Shown here in pieces: positions 48,010 through 59,820 of a stretch of 64,000 bases of DNA. The translations under genes were made by a program, and so were the position numbers. The notes beneath the pieces are model-generated. The model had not been told where the DNA came from, ran no database searches, and was given only the letters and a program-made list of their open reading frames with translations. Source of the stretch: Planosporangium thailandense (GTDB taxonomy: Bacteria; Actinomycetota; Actinomycetes; Mycobacteriales; Micromonosporaceae); contig NZ_JAATVY010000003.1 of the NCBI RefSeq assembly GCF_011947195.1, positions 62,001 to 126,000 on the forward strand, read 5' to 3'. Position 1 is the first letter of the stretch; the number at the start of each line of letters is the position of its first letter.

Positions 48010-48875
48010 CATATTACCGACCCATCGCGGTGGCCGGCGCCACCGGTGCGCAGGGCGGTGCGACCGTCCGTGCGCTGCTGCGGCGCGGCCGTCCGGTCCG
48101 CGCGCTGACCCGTACGCCGGACTCCGCCGCCGCGGCGACGCTGCGGCGGCTCGGCGCAGAGGTCGTCCGCGCCGACTTCGCCGACCGGTCCTCGCTGGTC
48201 CCCGCCCTTGCCGGCGCCATGGCCCTGTTCGCGGTGACCACGCCGTTCGGCACCGATGTCGACCGGGAGGTCCGCGACGGCTTCGCGCTGCTGGAGGCGG
48301 CCGCGGCGACCGGCACAGTCGAGCACGTCGTCTACACCTCCGCCGCCCACGCCGACCGGGACACCGGCGTACCGCACTTCGACAGCAAGTACCGCATCGA
48401 GCGGCGGCTGGCGACGCTCGGCGTGCCCTGGACGGTCATCGCGCCGGCCGCCTTCATGGACCAGTACGCGCAGGAGTGGACCCTGCGGGGCCTGCGCGAC
48501 GGCGTCTTCGGCCGGCCCATGCCGGCGGACAAGCCGCTCGCGCTGATCGCCGCCGCGGACATCGGCGAGTTCACGGCGCTCGCGCTGACGCGGCCGGACG
48601 AGTTCGTCGGCAGGCGGATCGACCTCGCCTCCGACGTACGGACCGGCCAGGAGATCGCCGCGATCCTCGGCGCCGCCTGCGGCCGCGAGATCGTGTACCG
48701 CGAGTTTCCCGTCGAGTACGCCGAGGCGTACTCGGCTGACCTGGCGGCGATGTTCCGGTACTTCGCCCGGGCGGGCCTGGATGTCGACGCCGCCCGGCTG
48801 CGCCGCGACTATCCGGAGGTCGGCTGGCACAGCCTGCCGGTCTGGGCCGCGGGTCGCTCCTGGGACCTGGGGTAA
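48000..48875 (+). CDS. NmrA/NAD(P)-binding Rossmann-fold protein
   Basis: A 291-residue atypical SDR. It opens IAVAGATGAQGGATVRALLRRGRPVRALTRTP (dinucleotide-binding GATGxxG), then VRADFADRSSLVPALAG, VVYTSAAHADRDTGVPHFDSKYRIE and VIAPAAFMDQYAQE; there is no YxxxK catalytic pair in the classical place. It may be an NAD(P)H-sensing regulator or quinone/ether reductase. ATG 48000 is chosen as the homology start. It is regulated by the divergent MarR through the overlapping operator. Confidence 0.85.
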   Translation: MTQTYYRPIAVAGATGAQGGATVRALLRRGRPVRALTRTPDSAAAATLRRLGAEVVRADFADRSSLVPALAGAMALFAVTTPFGTDVDREVRDGFALLEAAAATGTVEHVVYTSAAHADRDTGVPHFDSKYRIERRLATLGVPWTVIAPAAFMDQYAQEWTLRGLRDGVFGRPMPADKPLALIAAADIGEFTALALTRPDEFVGRRIDLASDVRTGQEIAAILGAACGREIVYREFPVEYAEAYSADLAAMFRYFARAGLDVDAARLRRDYPEVGWHSLPVWAAGRSWDLG

Positions 48876-48998
48876 CCGCGCACGGGGTGGGTAGCGGCGC
48901 AGAAGCCCGTGACCTAGCTCGCACGTAAATGAGTTGGCGTACGACGGCTTTCTTGCCGATGCTTGTATCAACCAACTAACGCGCGAGGGGGGTGGACC

Positions 48999-51085
<2,087 letters not shown>

Positions 51086-51224
51086 CGATAGTTGTACATC
51101 GGTCGATGGGCCGCCCGCCGGGGATTGCACAGGTGGGCGGCCCATCGGCCGTTCGGTTACCGCTCGGTAGAATGTGGCCGGACACCACTTCCGTCACTGT
51201 GACGCGGCCCACTAGCGTCTGGGT

Positions 51225-52865
<1,641 letters not shown>

Positions 52866-52874
52866 TCTCCCCTC

Positions 52875-52926
52875 GTGATCCTGAAGGATTTTCCGTGTCC
52901 CAGCACGGGAAATCCTTCACGATCAC
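52875..52926. terminator. Bidirectional terminator between the acyl-CoA ligase and Ku genes
   Basis: GTGATC (52875-52880) pairs with GATCAC (52921-52926), and inside it GAAGGATTT and CCGTG pair with CACGG and AAATCCTTC, leaving a 6-nt loop. The stem has only small interruptions and sits between two converging stop codons. Confidence 0.75.
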
Positions 52927-52936
52927 GGCGCGGGGG

Positions 52937-53962
52937 TCAGGCGGTCTTCTTCGCCCGCGTGGTCTTCTTGGCCGCCGTCTTCTTCGCGGCGGGCTCGGCC
53001 TTCTTGGCCAGCTCGGCCTTCTTGGCCGGCTCCGCCTTCTTCGCTGCCGCCTGCTTTGCCGGCGCGGCCTTCTTGGCGGCGGTCTTCCCTGCCGGTGGCG
53101 CCTTTTTCGCCGGAGCGGCCTTCTTGGTGGCCGACCGGGCCGAGCTGATCGGGGTCGGCTCGCCGGCACCGGCACCGGTCTCGCCGCGGGCGCTGCGGGC
53201 GCGCTCCACCGAGGCGCGCAGCGCGGCCATCAGGTCGATGGCGCCGCTGGGCGCCGGCTCCTCCTCCTCGGGGGCGACGACCTCGCGACCGGCGACCTTG
53301 GCGTCGATGACCTCCTGTAGCGCCACCCGGTAGTTGTCGGTGTACTGGTCGGGGTCGAAGTCCGCCGCCATGGACTCGATCAGCGAGCCGGCCATCGCCA
53401 GCTCGGCCGGCCGGGCCTGCACGTCGTCGTCGAGGAATTCGAACTCGGGCCTGCGCACCTCGTCGGGCCACAGCATGGTGTTGAGGACCAGTACGTCGTC
53501 GCGTACCCGCAGCGTGGCGAGCTGCTCGCGCTGGCGCAGCGCCACTTTGACGATCGCCACCCGGTCGGTGCGGGTCAGGGCGTCGCGCAGCAGCACGTAC
53601 GGCTTGATGGCGGAGCCGTCGGGCTCCAGGTAGTACGACTTGGCGTACAGGATCGGGTCGACCTGCTCGGCGGGTACGAACTCGAGCACGTCGATCGCGC
53701 GGCTGGTGGACAGCGGCAGGTCGGTGAAGTCCTCGTCGGTCAGGATCACCAGTTCGCCGCCGCCGAGGTCGTACCCCTTGGCGATGTCGTCGTAGGTGAC
53801 CTCCCTGCCGCACACCGAGCAGGTCCGCTTGTACCGGATCCGGCCGCCGTCCTCGCGGTGGACCTGATGGAAGCGGATGTCCTTCTCCTCGGTGGCCGAG
53901 TAGAGCTTGACCGAGATCGACACCAACCCGAAAGAGACCGCCCCCTTCCAGATGGACCGCAT
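52937..53962 (-). CDS. ku: Non-homologous end-joining protein Ku
   Basis: A 341-residue bacterial Ku. The core is complete: MRSIWKGAVSFGLVSISVKLYSATEEKDIRFHQVH, CSVCGREVTYDDIAKGYDL, DLPLSTSRAIDVLEFVPAEQVDPILY and EFEFLDDDVQARPAELAMAGSLIESM. It forms a homodimeric ring on DNA ends and recruits LigD. After about residue 250 there is an extended Lys/Ala/Pro tail with repeated KKAxPAK units, typical of actinobacterial Ku and important for DNA threading and LigD contact. ATG 53962 is the homology start. It is divergent from the ligase genes. Confidence 0.95.
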   Translation of the reverse strand: MRSIWKGAVSFGLVSISVKLYSATEEKDIRFHQVHREDGGRIRYKRTCSVCGREVTYDDIAKGYDLGGGELVILTDEDFTDLPLSTSRAIDVLEFVPAEQVDPILYAKSYYLEPDGSAIKPYVLLRDALTRTDRVAIVKVALRQREQLATLRVRDDVLVLNTMLWPDEVRRPEFEFLDDDVQARPAELAMAGSLIESMAADFDPDQYTDNYRVALQEVIDAKVAGREVVAPEEEEPAPSGAIDLMAALRASVERARSARGETGAGAGEPTPISSARSATKKAAPAKKAPPAGKTAAKKAAPAKQAAAKKAEPAKKAELAKKAEPAAKKTAAKKTTRAKKTA

Positions 53963-54148
53963 GCCGTAAACCCCCTTCAACCCGCCCGCAACGCCCCCGG
54001 TGGCGGCCGTCGATGGCAACCTACCCTGCCGACGGGTCGTCATACGTCCCCTGAGCAGGCAACATGTTCAGGATTGCATTGTTAAGGCACCTTGCGCGAT
54101 CTATTCATCGCACTGATCTACATCGACGGTTGGCAGTAACATCTGAGG

Positions 54149-55081
54149 GTGTCCAGCTCGCCATTTGCGCCCATGCTCGCGACCGCCGGGGCGCTGCCCA
54201 CGGGGCCGGGCTGGGGATATGAGCTCAAATGGGACGGTGTTCGCGCGATCGCCGTCTGCGGCGGCGCGTCCGCCCGGTTCTACGGCCGCCGCGGCAACGA
54301 CATCACCGCAGGGTACCCGGAGCTCGCCGGCCTCGCCGACGTCGGCGACGCGGTCCTCGACGGTGAGATCGTCGTCATGGACGCCGCCGGTCGGCCGTCG
54401 TTCCGCGACCTGGCGGAGCGGATGCACGTGCGTAACCACCACAAGGCCGCCCGGCTCGCCGCGAGGGTGCCCGTGTCCTTTCTGATCTTCGACGTGCTGC
54501 GGCTGGGCGGTGTGGACCTGCTCGACGTGCCGTACGTGGAGCGCCGCGCCCTGCTGGAGGAGCTGGACCCGGCGGGTGAGCGGTGGCTGGTGCCACCGGC
54601 GTTCGACGACGGCCCGGCCACCGAAGCGGCCAGCCGGGAGCACGGGCTGGAAGGGGTGGTGGCCAAGCGGCTGGCGGCGCCGTACCGGCCGGGGCTGCGC
54701 TCGCCGGACTGGGTCAAGGTCAAGGCCGAGCAGACCGGTGACTTCGTCGTGGGTGGCTGGCGTCCGGGGGTCCGCGCGATCGGTGGCCTGCTGGTCGGCG
54801 TACCGGGGCGGGATGGCGTGATTTTCCGGGGCCGGGTGGGCGGTGGCATCTCCGACGGGGCGCACCGGCAGCTGCTCGAGGTGCTGCGGCCCCTGGTCGT
54901 CGCCGATCCGCCGTTCGCGCAGGCGCTGCCCCGCGAGGATTCGCGCGGCGCGATGTGGGTACGACCGCAGGTGGTGGTGGAGATCAGGTTTGCGCAGCGT
55001 ACCCTCGACGGGCGCCTGCGGTTCCCCCGGTTTCTCCGGCTGCGTCCGGACAAGGCCCCGGAAGATGTGGTCGATGAGTAG
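54149..55081 (+). CDS. ATP-dependent DNA ligase domain protein (LigD-ligase/LigC type)
   Basis: A 310-residue stand-alone ligase. The nucleotidyl lysine is in YELKWDGVRAIAV (motif I, K-x-D-G, about 26-29), with GDAVLDGEIVVMD (motif III), VSFLIFDVLRLGG (IIIa), LEGVVAKRLAAPYRPG (IV) and DWVKVKAEQTGDFVVGGW (V), then an OB fold ending LRPDKAPEDVVDE. It seals double-strand breaks with Ku. GTG 54149 gives the family start SPFAPMLAT. In many actinobacteria the ligase is fused to the polymerase; here the polymerase is the next, overlapping gene. Confidence 0.92.
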   Translation: MSSSPFAPMLATAGALPTGPGWGYELKWDGVRAIAVCGGASARFYGRRGNDITAGYPELAGLADVGDAVLDGEIVVMDAAGRPSFRDLAERMHVRNHHKAARLAARVPVSFLIFDVLRLGGVDLLDVPYVERRALLEELDPAGERWLVPPAFDDGPATEAASREHGLEGVVAKRLAAPYRPGLRSPDWVKVKAEQTGDFVVGGWRPGVRAIGGLLVGVPGRDGVIFRGRVGGGISDGAHRQLLEVLRPLVVADPPFAQALPREDSRGAMWVRPQVVVEIRFAQRTLDGRLRFPRFLRLRPDKAPEDVVDE

Positions 55082-55973
55082 GCGGGTTCTGGTCAAGGTG
55101 GACGGTCGGGAGCTCGAGCTGTCCAACCTGGACAAGGTGCTCTATCCGGAGGCCGGCTTCACCAAGGGCGAGATCATCGACTATTACACGCGGATCGCGC
55201 CGGTGCTCCTGCCGCATCTGCGGGACCGTGCGTTGACCCGCATCCGGTACCCCAACGGAGTCGCCGCCAAAGGATTCTTCGAGAAGAACGCCCCCGAGGG
55301 CACCCCCGACTGGGTACACCTGGAGCGCCTGCCCGCACCCGGCTCCAGCAAGGGCCGCGCGATGATCGACTACGTCATCTGCGACGACCTGCCGACGCTG
55401 GTGTGGCTGGCCAACCTCGCCGCGCTGGAGCTGCACACCCCGCAGTGGCGGGTCGGCGCCACCGGTCCGGACCTGCTGGTGGTCGACCTGGATCCGGGGC
55501 CGCCGGCCGGGATCCGGGAGTGCTGCGCGGTGGCGCTGCTCATGCGCGAGCGCCTGGCCGCCGACGGCATCGACGCGTACCCGAAGACCTCCGGCAAGAA
55601 GGGCATGCAGCTGGCCTGTCCCATCTCGGGTGAGCAGCCGGCCGACGAGGTCAGCGCGTACGCCCGGCGGATCGCGCAGGAGCTGGAGCGCGCCGAGCCC
55701 GGACTGATCGTGTCGCGGATGACCCGCAGCCTGCGCCCCGGCAAGGTCTTCATCGACTGGAGCCAGAACAACGCGGCGAAGACGACGGTCACCCCGTACT
55801 CGCTGCGCGCCCAGCCGACCCCGACCGTGTCGGCTCCGCTGCGCTGGGCCGAGGTCGAGTCCGGGAAGGTGGTGCCGGCCACGCTGACCGCGGCGGCGGT
55901 GCTCACGCGCGTCGACACGTACGGCGACCTGATGGGGGCGCTGTGTGAGCCCGGTCCCCGTGTGCCTACTTGA
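55074..55973 (+). CDS. LigD-type primase-polymerase
   Basis: A 299-residue PrimPol-fold enzyme. It begins VLVKVDGRELELSNLDKVLYPEAGFTKGEIIDYYTRIAP, has RIRYPNGVAAKGFFEKNAP, and the catalytic DLDPGPPAG (two Asp metal ligands, about 133-141), YPKTSGKKGMQLACP, VSRMTRSLRPGKVFIDWSQNN (third Asp) and TVTPYSLRAQPTPTVSAPLRW. It fills gaps and adds ribonucleotides at DNA ends. ATG 55074 overlaps the ligase stop; ATG 55065 is in frame too. No 3'-phosphoesterase domain is present in either gene. Confidence 0.93.
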   Translation: MSRRVLVKVDGRELELSNLDKVLYPEAGFTKGEIIDYYTRIAPVLLPHLRDRALTRIRYPNGVAAKGFFEKNAPEGTPDWVHLERLPAPGSSKGRAMIDYVICDDLPTLVWLANLAALELHTPQWRVGATGPDLLVVDLDPGPPAGIRECCAVALLMRERLAADGIDAYPKTSGKKGMQLACPISGEQPADEVSAYARRIAQELERAEPGLIVSRMTRSLRPGKVFIDWSQNNAAKTTVTPYSLRAQPTPTVSAPLRWAEVESGKVVPATLTAAAVLTRVDTYGDLMGALCEPGPRVPT

Positions 55974-56006
55974 CCGTTTCGTACGCAATTACTACGTTAT
56001 ACGATC

Positions 56007-56549
56007 ATGGGTCCCGGTAACGGCCGCATGAGCGCCGCCGAACGGCGCGAAGCGGTACTGCGCGCCGCGCAGATCGAGTTCGGCGCCGGCGGGTACGCGG
56101 GCACGAGCACCGAAACGATCGCCCGCCGGGTCGGGGTCTCCCAGCCGTACCTCTTCCGCCTCTTCCCGTCGAAGAAGGCGCTCTTCCTGGCGACCGTCGA
56201 CCGCTGCTTCGCCTACCTGCGGGAGCTGTTCGAGCGGGCCGCGAACGACCGGACCGGCGACGAGGCGCTCGACGCGCTCGGCCAGGCCTACAACTCACTG
56301 CTCGACAACCGCGAGATCCTGCAGATGCAGCTGCAGACGTGGGCCACCGCCTGCGAGGACGCCGACGTGCGGGCGCTGGCCCGCCAGCGCCTGTCGGAGC
56401 TGTGGCAGCAGATCGAGCGGATCTCCGGTGTCGACCAGCAACAGGTCGTCGCATTCCTGGGCCGGGGCATGTTGCTCAACGTGCTGGCCGCTGTCGGGCT
56501 GCCGCGCACCGAGGACGAGCTGGGCGAGGCGCTGGGCGGCGCCGACTGA
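56007..56549 (+). CDS. TetR-family regulator
   Basis: A 180-residue regulator: RREAVLRAAQIEFGAGGYAGTSTETIARRVGVSQPYLFRLFPSKKALFLATVDRCFAYLRELFERAA is the HTH with the usual FxxKxxLF boundary. The C-terminal ligand domain includes ILQMQLQTWATACEDADVRALARQRLSELW. The 33 bp before ATG 56007 are AT-rich with CGTACG...TATACG half sites, a plausible autoregulatory operator. The target may be the next gene, a PrsW-like protease 77 bp away, or itself. Confidence 0.88.
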   Translation: MGPGNGRMSAAERREAVLRAAQIEFGAGGYAGTSTETIARRVGVSQPYLFRLFPSKKALFLATVDRCFAYLRELFERAANDRTGDEALDALGQAYNSLLDNREILQMQLQTWATACEDADVRALARQRLSELWQQIERISGVDQQQVVAFLGRGMLLNVLAAVGLPRTEDELGEALGGAD

Positions 56550-56626
56550 CCGCCGGGTCGGTCGGCGGTTGATCCCTTCGCGCCGCGGGGCGGATGACGC
56601 GGAGCCGTCCTGGCTAGGCTGACGGC

Positions 56627-58075
56627 ATGAGTGACCTCCCACCTGCCGGGAACCCCCAGCACACCCAGGCGTACCCGAATCCGGGAATGGTCCTCGCCGC
56701 GGCGCCCCCGCCGCCCGGGCGGCTGAACTGGCGCCGTGGCCTGCCGCTCGCCGGCGTGATCGCGCTGATCGCGGTGTGCGGCCTCGGCGTGCTGACGTAC
56801 GTCGGCTGGGAGATCGGCCCGCTCGCCCTCACGATCGGCATCGTGGCGGCGATCCTGCCGGTACCGGTGCTGGTCTTCTGTTTCCTCTGGCTCGACCGCT
56901 ACGAGCCGGAACCGGTCAGGTACCTCGCCTTCTGCTTCGGCTGGGGCGCCTGCGTGGCAACCGCGATCGCCCTCGTCGTCAACACCGTGACGAGCCGGCT
57001 GTTCGCGCACTGGGGCCTGCCGGACGGCGTCGTCGCCGTGCTGGTGGCGCCGTTCATCGAGGAGACGATGAAGGCGCTCGGGCCCATCCTGCTGTTCGCC
57101 GTGCGGCGCCGCACGTACTCGGGGATGATCGACGCGATCGTCTACTGTGGGCTGTCAGCCACCGGCTTCGCGATGGTGGAGAACATCCTGTACCTCGGCG
57201 GGCACGGGTACGCCGAGGCCGCCTCCAAGAACGGACCGCTGGCCGGCGCGACCGCCGTCGTCGCCGTGTTCTTCGCCCGGATCCTCATGAGCGGCTTCGC
57301 CCATCCGCTGTTCACCTCGATGACCGGCATCGGGCTCGGCGTCGCCTCCCGCGCCCCCGACCGCCGCGTGCGCTGGCTCGCCCCGCTCGCCGGGCTCATC
57401 GTCGCGATGATGCTCCACGGCACCTGGAACCTGATGTCCACGCTGGCCGCCCAGTCGCAGCAGATGCTGATCATGCTGTACGGGTACTTCGCGGTGATGA
57501 TGCCGATCTTCCTCGGGATGGTCGGCTTCGCCCTGTGGCTGCGCGGCGCCGAGGGGCGGCTGACCGAGCGGGAGGTCGGTGAGTACGTCCGCGCGGGCTG
57601 GTTCACCCCGCCGGAGGCCGCCGCGCTGAGCACACTCGGCCGGCGGCTCGCCGCCCGGCGGTGGGCCAGACGGGTCGCCGGCGACGCCGGGGCCAAGGCC
57701 ATGCGGGCCTACCAGTTCGACGCGACCCGGCTGGCACTGCTGCGCGACGGCATGCGCCGCGGCGTCGGCCTGGAGCCGGACGAGGTCGCCGAGACCCTGG
57801 CCGAAGAGCGCCGCCTGCTCGCCGCCATCGAGGCGTACCGCAGGGTCTTCACCGGCCGGGACCCGTACGCGCCCCGCGCGGTCTGGGACGGCCGGCGCTA
57901 TCACGTGAGCTTCCCCGACGGCACCGTACGCGCGCTGGACGCGCCCGAGCAGCCGGTCGTGCCGGCGCCCGTGGTGCTCGTGCCCGCCGGGCCGCCGCCG
58001 GGGCAGCCCCTCCCGGGCCATCCGGGGCCCGGGGCGGCCGGCTACGGTCCGTCCGGTGCGCCGTTCTACAGGTAG
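56627..58075 (+). CDS. PrsW-family intramembrane metalloprotease
   Basis: A 482-residue membrane protein of the PrsW/CPBP-related group. After a Pro-rich lead (to about 38), spans alternate with conserved blocks: WLDRYEPEPVRYL, APFIEETMKALGPILLF (EExxK, about 144-160), SATGFAMVENILYLGG (FxxxEN) and MMLHGTWNLMST (HxxxN), the three catalytic motifs. About nine membrane spans end near residue 308; the rest is a soluble helical and Pro-rich region. Such proteases cut anti-sigma factors in Bacillus; the substrate here is unknown. Its stop overlaps the convergent GroES-like gene by 10 bp. Confidence 0.88.
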   Translation: MSDLPPAGNPQHTQAYPNPGMVLAAAPPPPGRLNWRRGLPLAGVIALIAVCGLGVLTYVGWEIGPLALTIGIVAAILPVPVLVFCFLWLDRYEPEPVRYLAFCFGWGACVATAIALVVNTVTSRLFAHWGLPDGVVAVLVAPFIEETMKALGPILLFAVRRRTYSGMIDAIVYCGLSATGFAMVENILYLGGHGYAEAASKNGPLAGATAVVAVFFARILMSGFAHPLFTSMTGIGLGVASRAPDRRVRWLAPLAGLIVAMMLHGTWNLMSTLAAQSQQMLIMLYGYFAVMMPIFLGMVGFALWLRGAEGRLTEREVGEYVRAGWFTPPEAAALSTLGRRLAARRWARRVAGDAGAKAMRAYQFDATRLALLRDGMRRGVGLEPDEVAETLAEERRLLAAIEAYRRVFTGRDPYAPRAVWDGRRYHVSFPDGTVRALDAPEQPVVPAPVVLVPAGPPPGQPLPGHPGPGAAGYGPSGAPFYR

Positions 58076-58413
58076 AGGCCGGTCCCGTCGTTCTCCACGC
58101 GGCGAGCGGCCACCGCGTGCACGTCGCGCTCGCGCAGCAGCATGTACGCCTGGCCCTGCAGCTCGACCTCGGAGCGGTCGTCGGGGTCGAACAGGACCCG
58201 GTCCCCGGTGACGACCGAGCGCACGTGCGGCCCGACCCCGACGGTCGTGGCCCACGCCAGCCGGCGCCCGACGGCGGCGGTGGCGGGGATGACGATGCCC
58301 GCGGCCGAGCGTCGCTCACCCTCACCGTTTTCCAGGCGGACGAGGACGCGGTCGTGGAGCAGTCGAATGGGCAGACCGTTGGCGGTGTCGGTGGATGATG
58401 GCGCGGCAGTCAC
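58066..58413 (-). CDS. GroES-like co-chaperonin family protein
   Basis: A 115-residue Cpn10-fold protein: LPIRLLHDRVLVRLENGEGERRSAAGIVIPATAAVGRRLAWATTVGVGPHVRSVVTGDRVLFDPDDRSEVELQGQAYMLLRERDVHAVAA. The first strand HDRVLV and the mobile-loop region with GIVIPA resemble GroES, but GxGDxV(Y)-type residues are altered (TGDRVLFDP) and no groEL is next to it. It is probably a divergent paralogue rather than the housekeeping GroES. GTG 58413 fits the domain start. Confidence 0.8.
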   Translation of the reverse strand: MTAAPSSTDTANGLPIRLLHDRVLVRLENGEGERRSAAGIVIPATAAVGRRLAWATTVGVGPHVRSVVTGDRVLFDPDDRSEVELQGQAYMLLRERDVHAVAARRVENDGTGLYL

Positions 58414-58497
58414 GAAGAGGACGGTACCTCGCCGCGGGTGTTTCACGGCCCGGCAGGTGTGCCTCCAACCGTTACCGTGTACCGGGAGGAGGTTGCG

Positions 58498-59775
58498 GTG
58501 GGGCAGATGGATCACGTACGCGCGCGGGTACGTCGGGCGTACACGGCGATGCGCGCCACTCGTGAGCTGCAGTCCGCCGACCATCGCGCGGGCGCCGCGA
58601 AGCGTGTGGAGGCCGCGCCGTCGGCCGGGACCGCGCCGTCGGTCGAGGCTACGTCGGTGACCCCGGCCGCACCGCCGGGTCCGGCCACGCCGGTCGGCAC
58701 CGACAGCGCCCCTGACGTGCCCCGTGGCCTGCGGATCGCGACCGCCTGGGCCTGGCGGCTCCTGGTCCTGGCCGGCGCGGCGGCGCTGGTGTTGTGGCTG
58801 GTCAGCCAGCTGAGGGACGTCCTCATCCCGCTGAGCATCGCGCTGTTGTTGTCGGCGCTGCTGGCGCCGTCGGTGAGCTGGCTGCGCCGGGCTGTCCGGC
58901 TTCCCCGGTCCCTCGCGGTCGCCGTCGTGCTCATCGCCGGCATCGCGGCCGTCGGGGGTGTGCTGACCCTGGTGGTGACGCAGTTCGTCAGCTCCTTCCC
59001 GGCGCTGGCGGGCAGCGCCACCGCCGGGATCCGGACCATTCAGAGCAGTCTGCGCAACGGCCCGCTGCACCTGTCCAACGACCAGTTCAACGGCATCGCG
59101 GACACGGCGCAGCGGTGGCTGGACACCCACCGGGACACGCTGACGACCGGGGCGCTGACGACGGCCACCACCGCGGTGGACGTCCTGGCGTCCGCGCTGC
59201 TGGTGCTGTTCAGCACCTTCTTCTTCCTGCGCGACGGCCGGCGGATCTGGGAGTTCGTGGTCGGCCTGCTGCCCCCGGTCGCGCGCAGCTCGCTGGGTAC
59301 GGCCGGCGAGGCGGGCTGGGGCACCCTGGTGTCGTACGTGCGCGCCACCGTCCTCGTGGCGTTCATCGACGCGGTCGGGATCGGCCTCGGACTGGCCATC
59401 CTGCGGGTGCAGTTGGCGTTTCCCCTCGCCGCGCTGGTCTTCCTCGGCGCGTTCGTGCCGATCGTCGGCGCGACCGTGTCCGGTGCGGTGGCCGTGCTGG
59501 TGGCCCTGGTCACCGACGGTTGGGTGAGCGCCGTCGTCGTGCTGGCCGTCGTCGTGGGCGTGCAGCAGTTGGAGGGCCACGTGCTCCAGCCGCTGATCAT
59601 GGGGCGGGCGGTGGCGATCCACCCGCTCGCGGTCATCGTCGCGATCGCGACCGGCCTGATCCTCGCCGGCATCATCGGCGCACTGGTGGCGGTGCCGCTC
59701 GTTGCCGTTCTCAACACCGGCATTCGCAGCCTTCTCGGCCACCACCACCACCATCACGGTGAGCAGGCACCGTAA
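58498..59775 (+). CDS. AI-2E family (PerM-like) transporter
   Basis: A 425-residue membrane protein. A disordered Ala/Pro/Thr-rich N-terminus of about 75 residues precedes eight hydrophobic segments. The family pattern LVSQLRDVLIPLSIALLLSALLAPSVSWLRRA opens the first pair of spans. TTFFFLRDGRRIWEF-like, LVSYVRATVLVAFIDAVGIGLGLAIL and FLGAFVPIVGATVSG-x-VALVTDGWV lead into HVLQPLIMGRAVAIHPLAVIVAI. The C-terminus is a run of six histidines then GEQAP. Substrates are unknown for most members (AI-2 export or ion transport). GTG 58498 follows GGAGGAGG. Confidence 0.88.
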   Translation: MGQMDHVRARVRRAYTAMRATRELQSADHRAGAAKRVEAAPSAGTAPSVEATSVTPAAPPGPATPVGTDSAPDVPRGLRIATAWAWRLLVLAGAAALVLWLVSQLRDVLIPLSIALLLSALLAPSVSWLRRAVRLPRSLAVAVVLIAGIAAVGGVLTLVVTQFVSSFPALAGSATAGIRTIQSSLRNGPLHLSNDQFNGIADTAQRWLDTHRDTLTTGALTTATTAVDVLASALLVLFSTFFFLRDGRRIWEFVVGLLPPVARSSLGTAGEAGWGTLVSYVRATVLVAFIDAVGIGLGLAILRVQLAFPLAALVFLGAFVPIVGATVSGAVAVLVALVTDGWVSAVVVLAVVVGVQQLEGHVLQPLIMGRAVAIHPLAVIVAIATGLILAGIIGALVAVPLVAVLNTGIRSLLGHHHHHHGEQAP

Positions 59776-59820
59776 GGAGCTCGGACGCTCGCGCGGCCGA
59801 TAAGCCCCGGGGGCGGCGCG

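Noticed and set aside
58066-58413. Housekeeping groES
   Set aside because: No groEL neighbour and altered conserved residues; it is kept only as a GroES-like paralogue.
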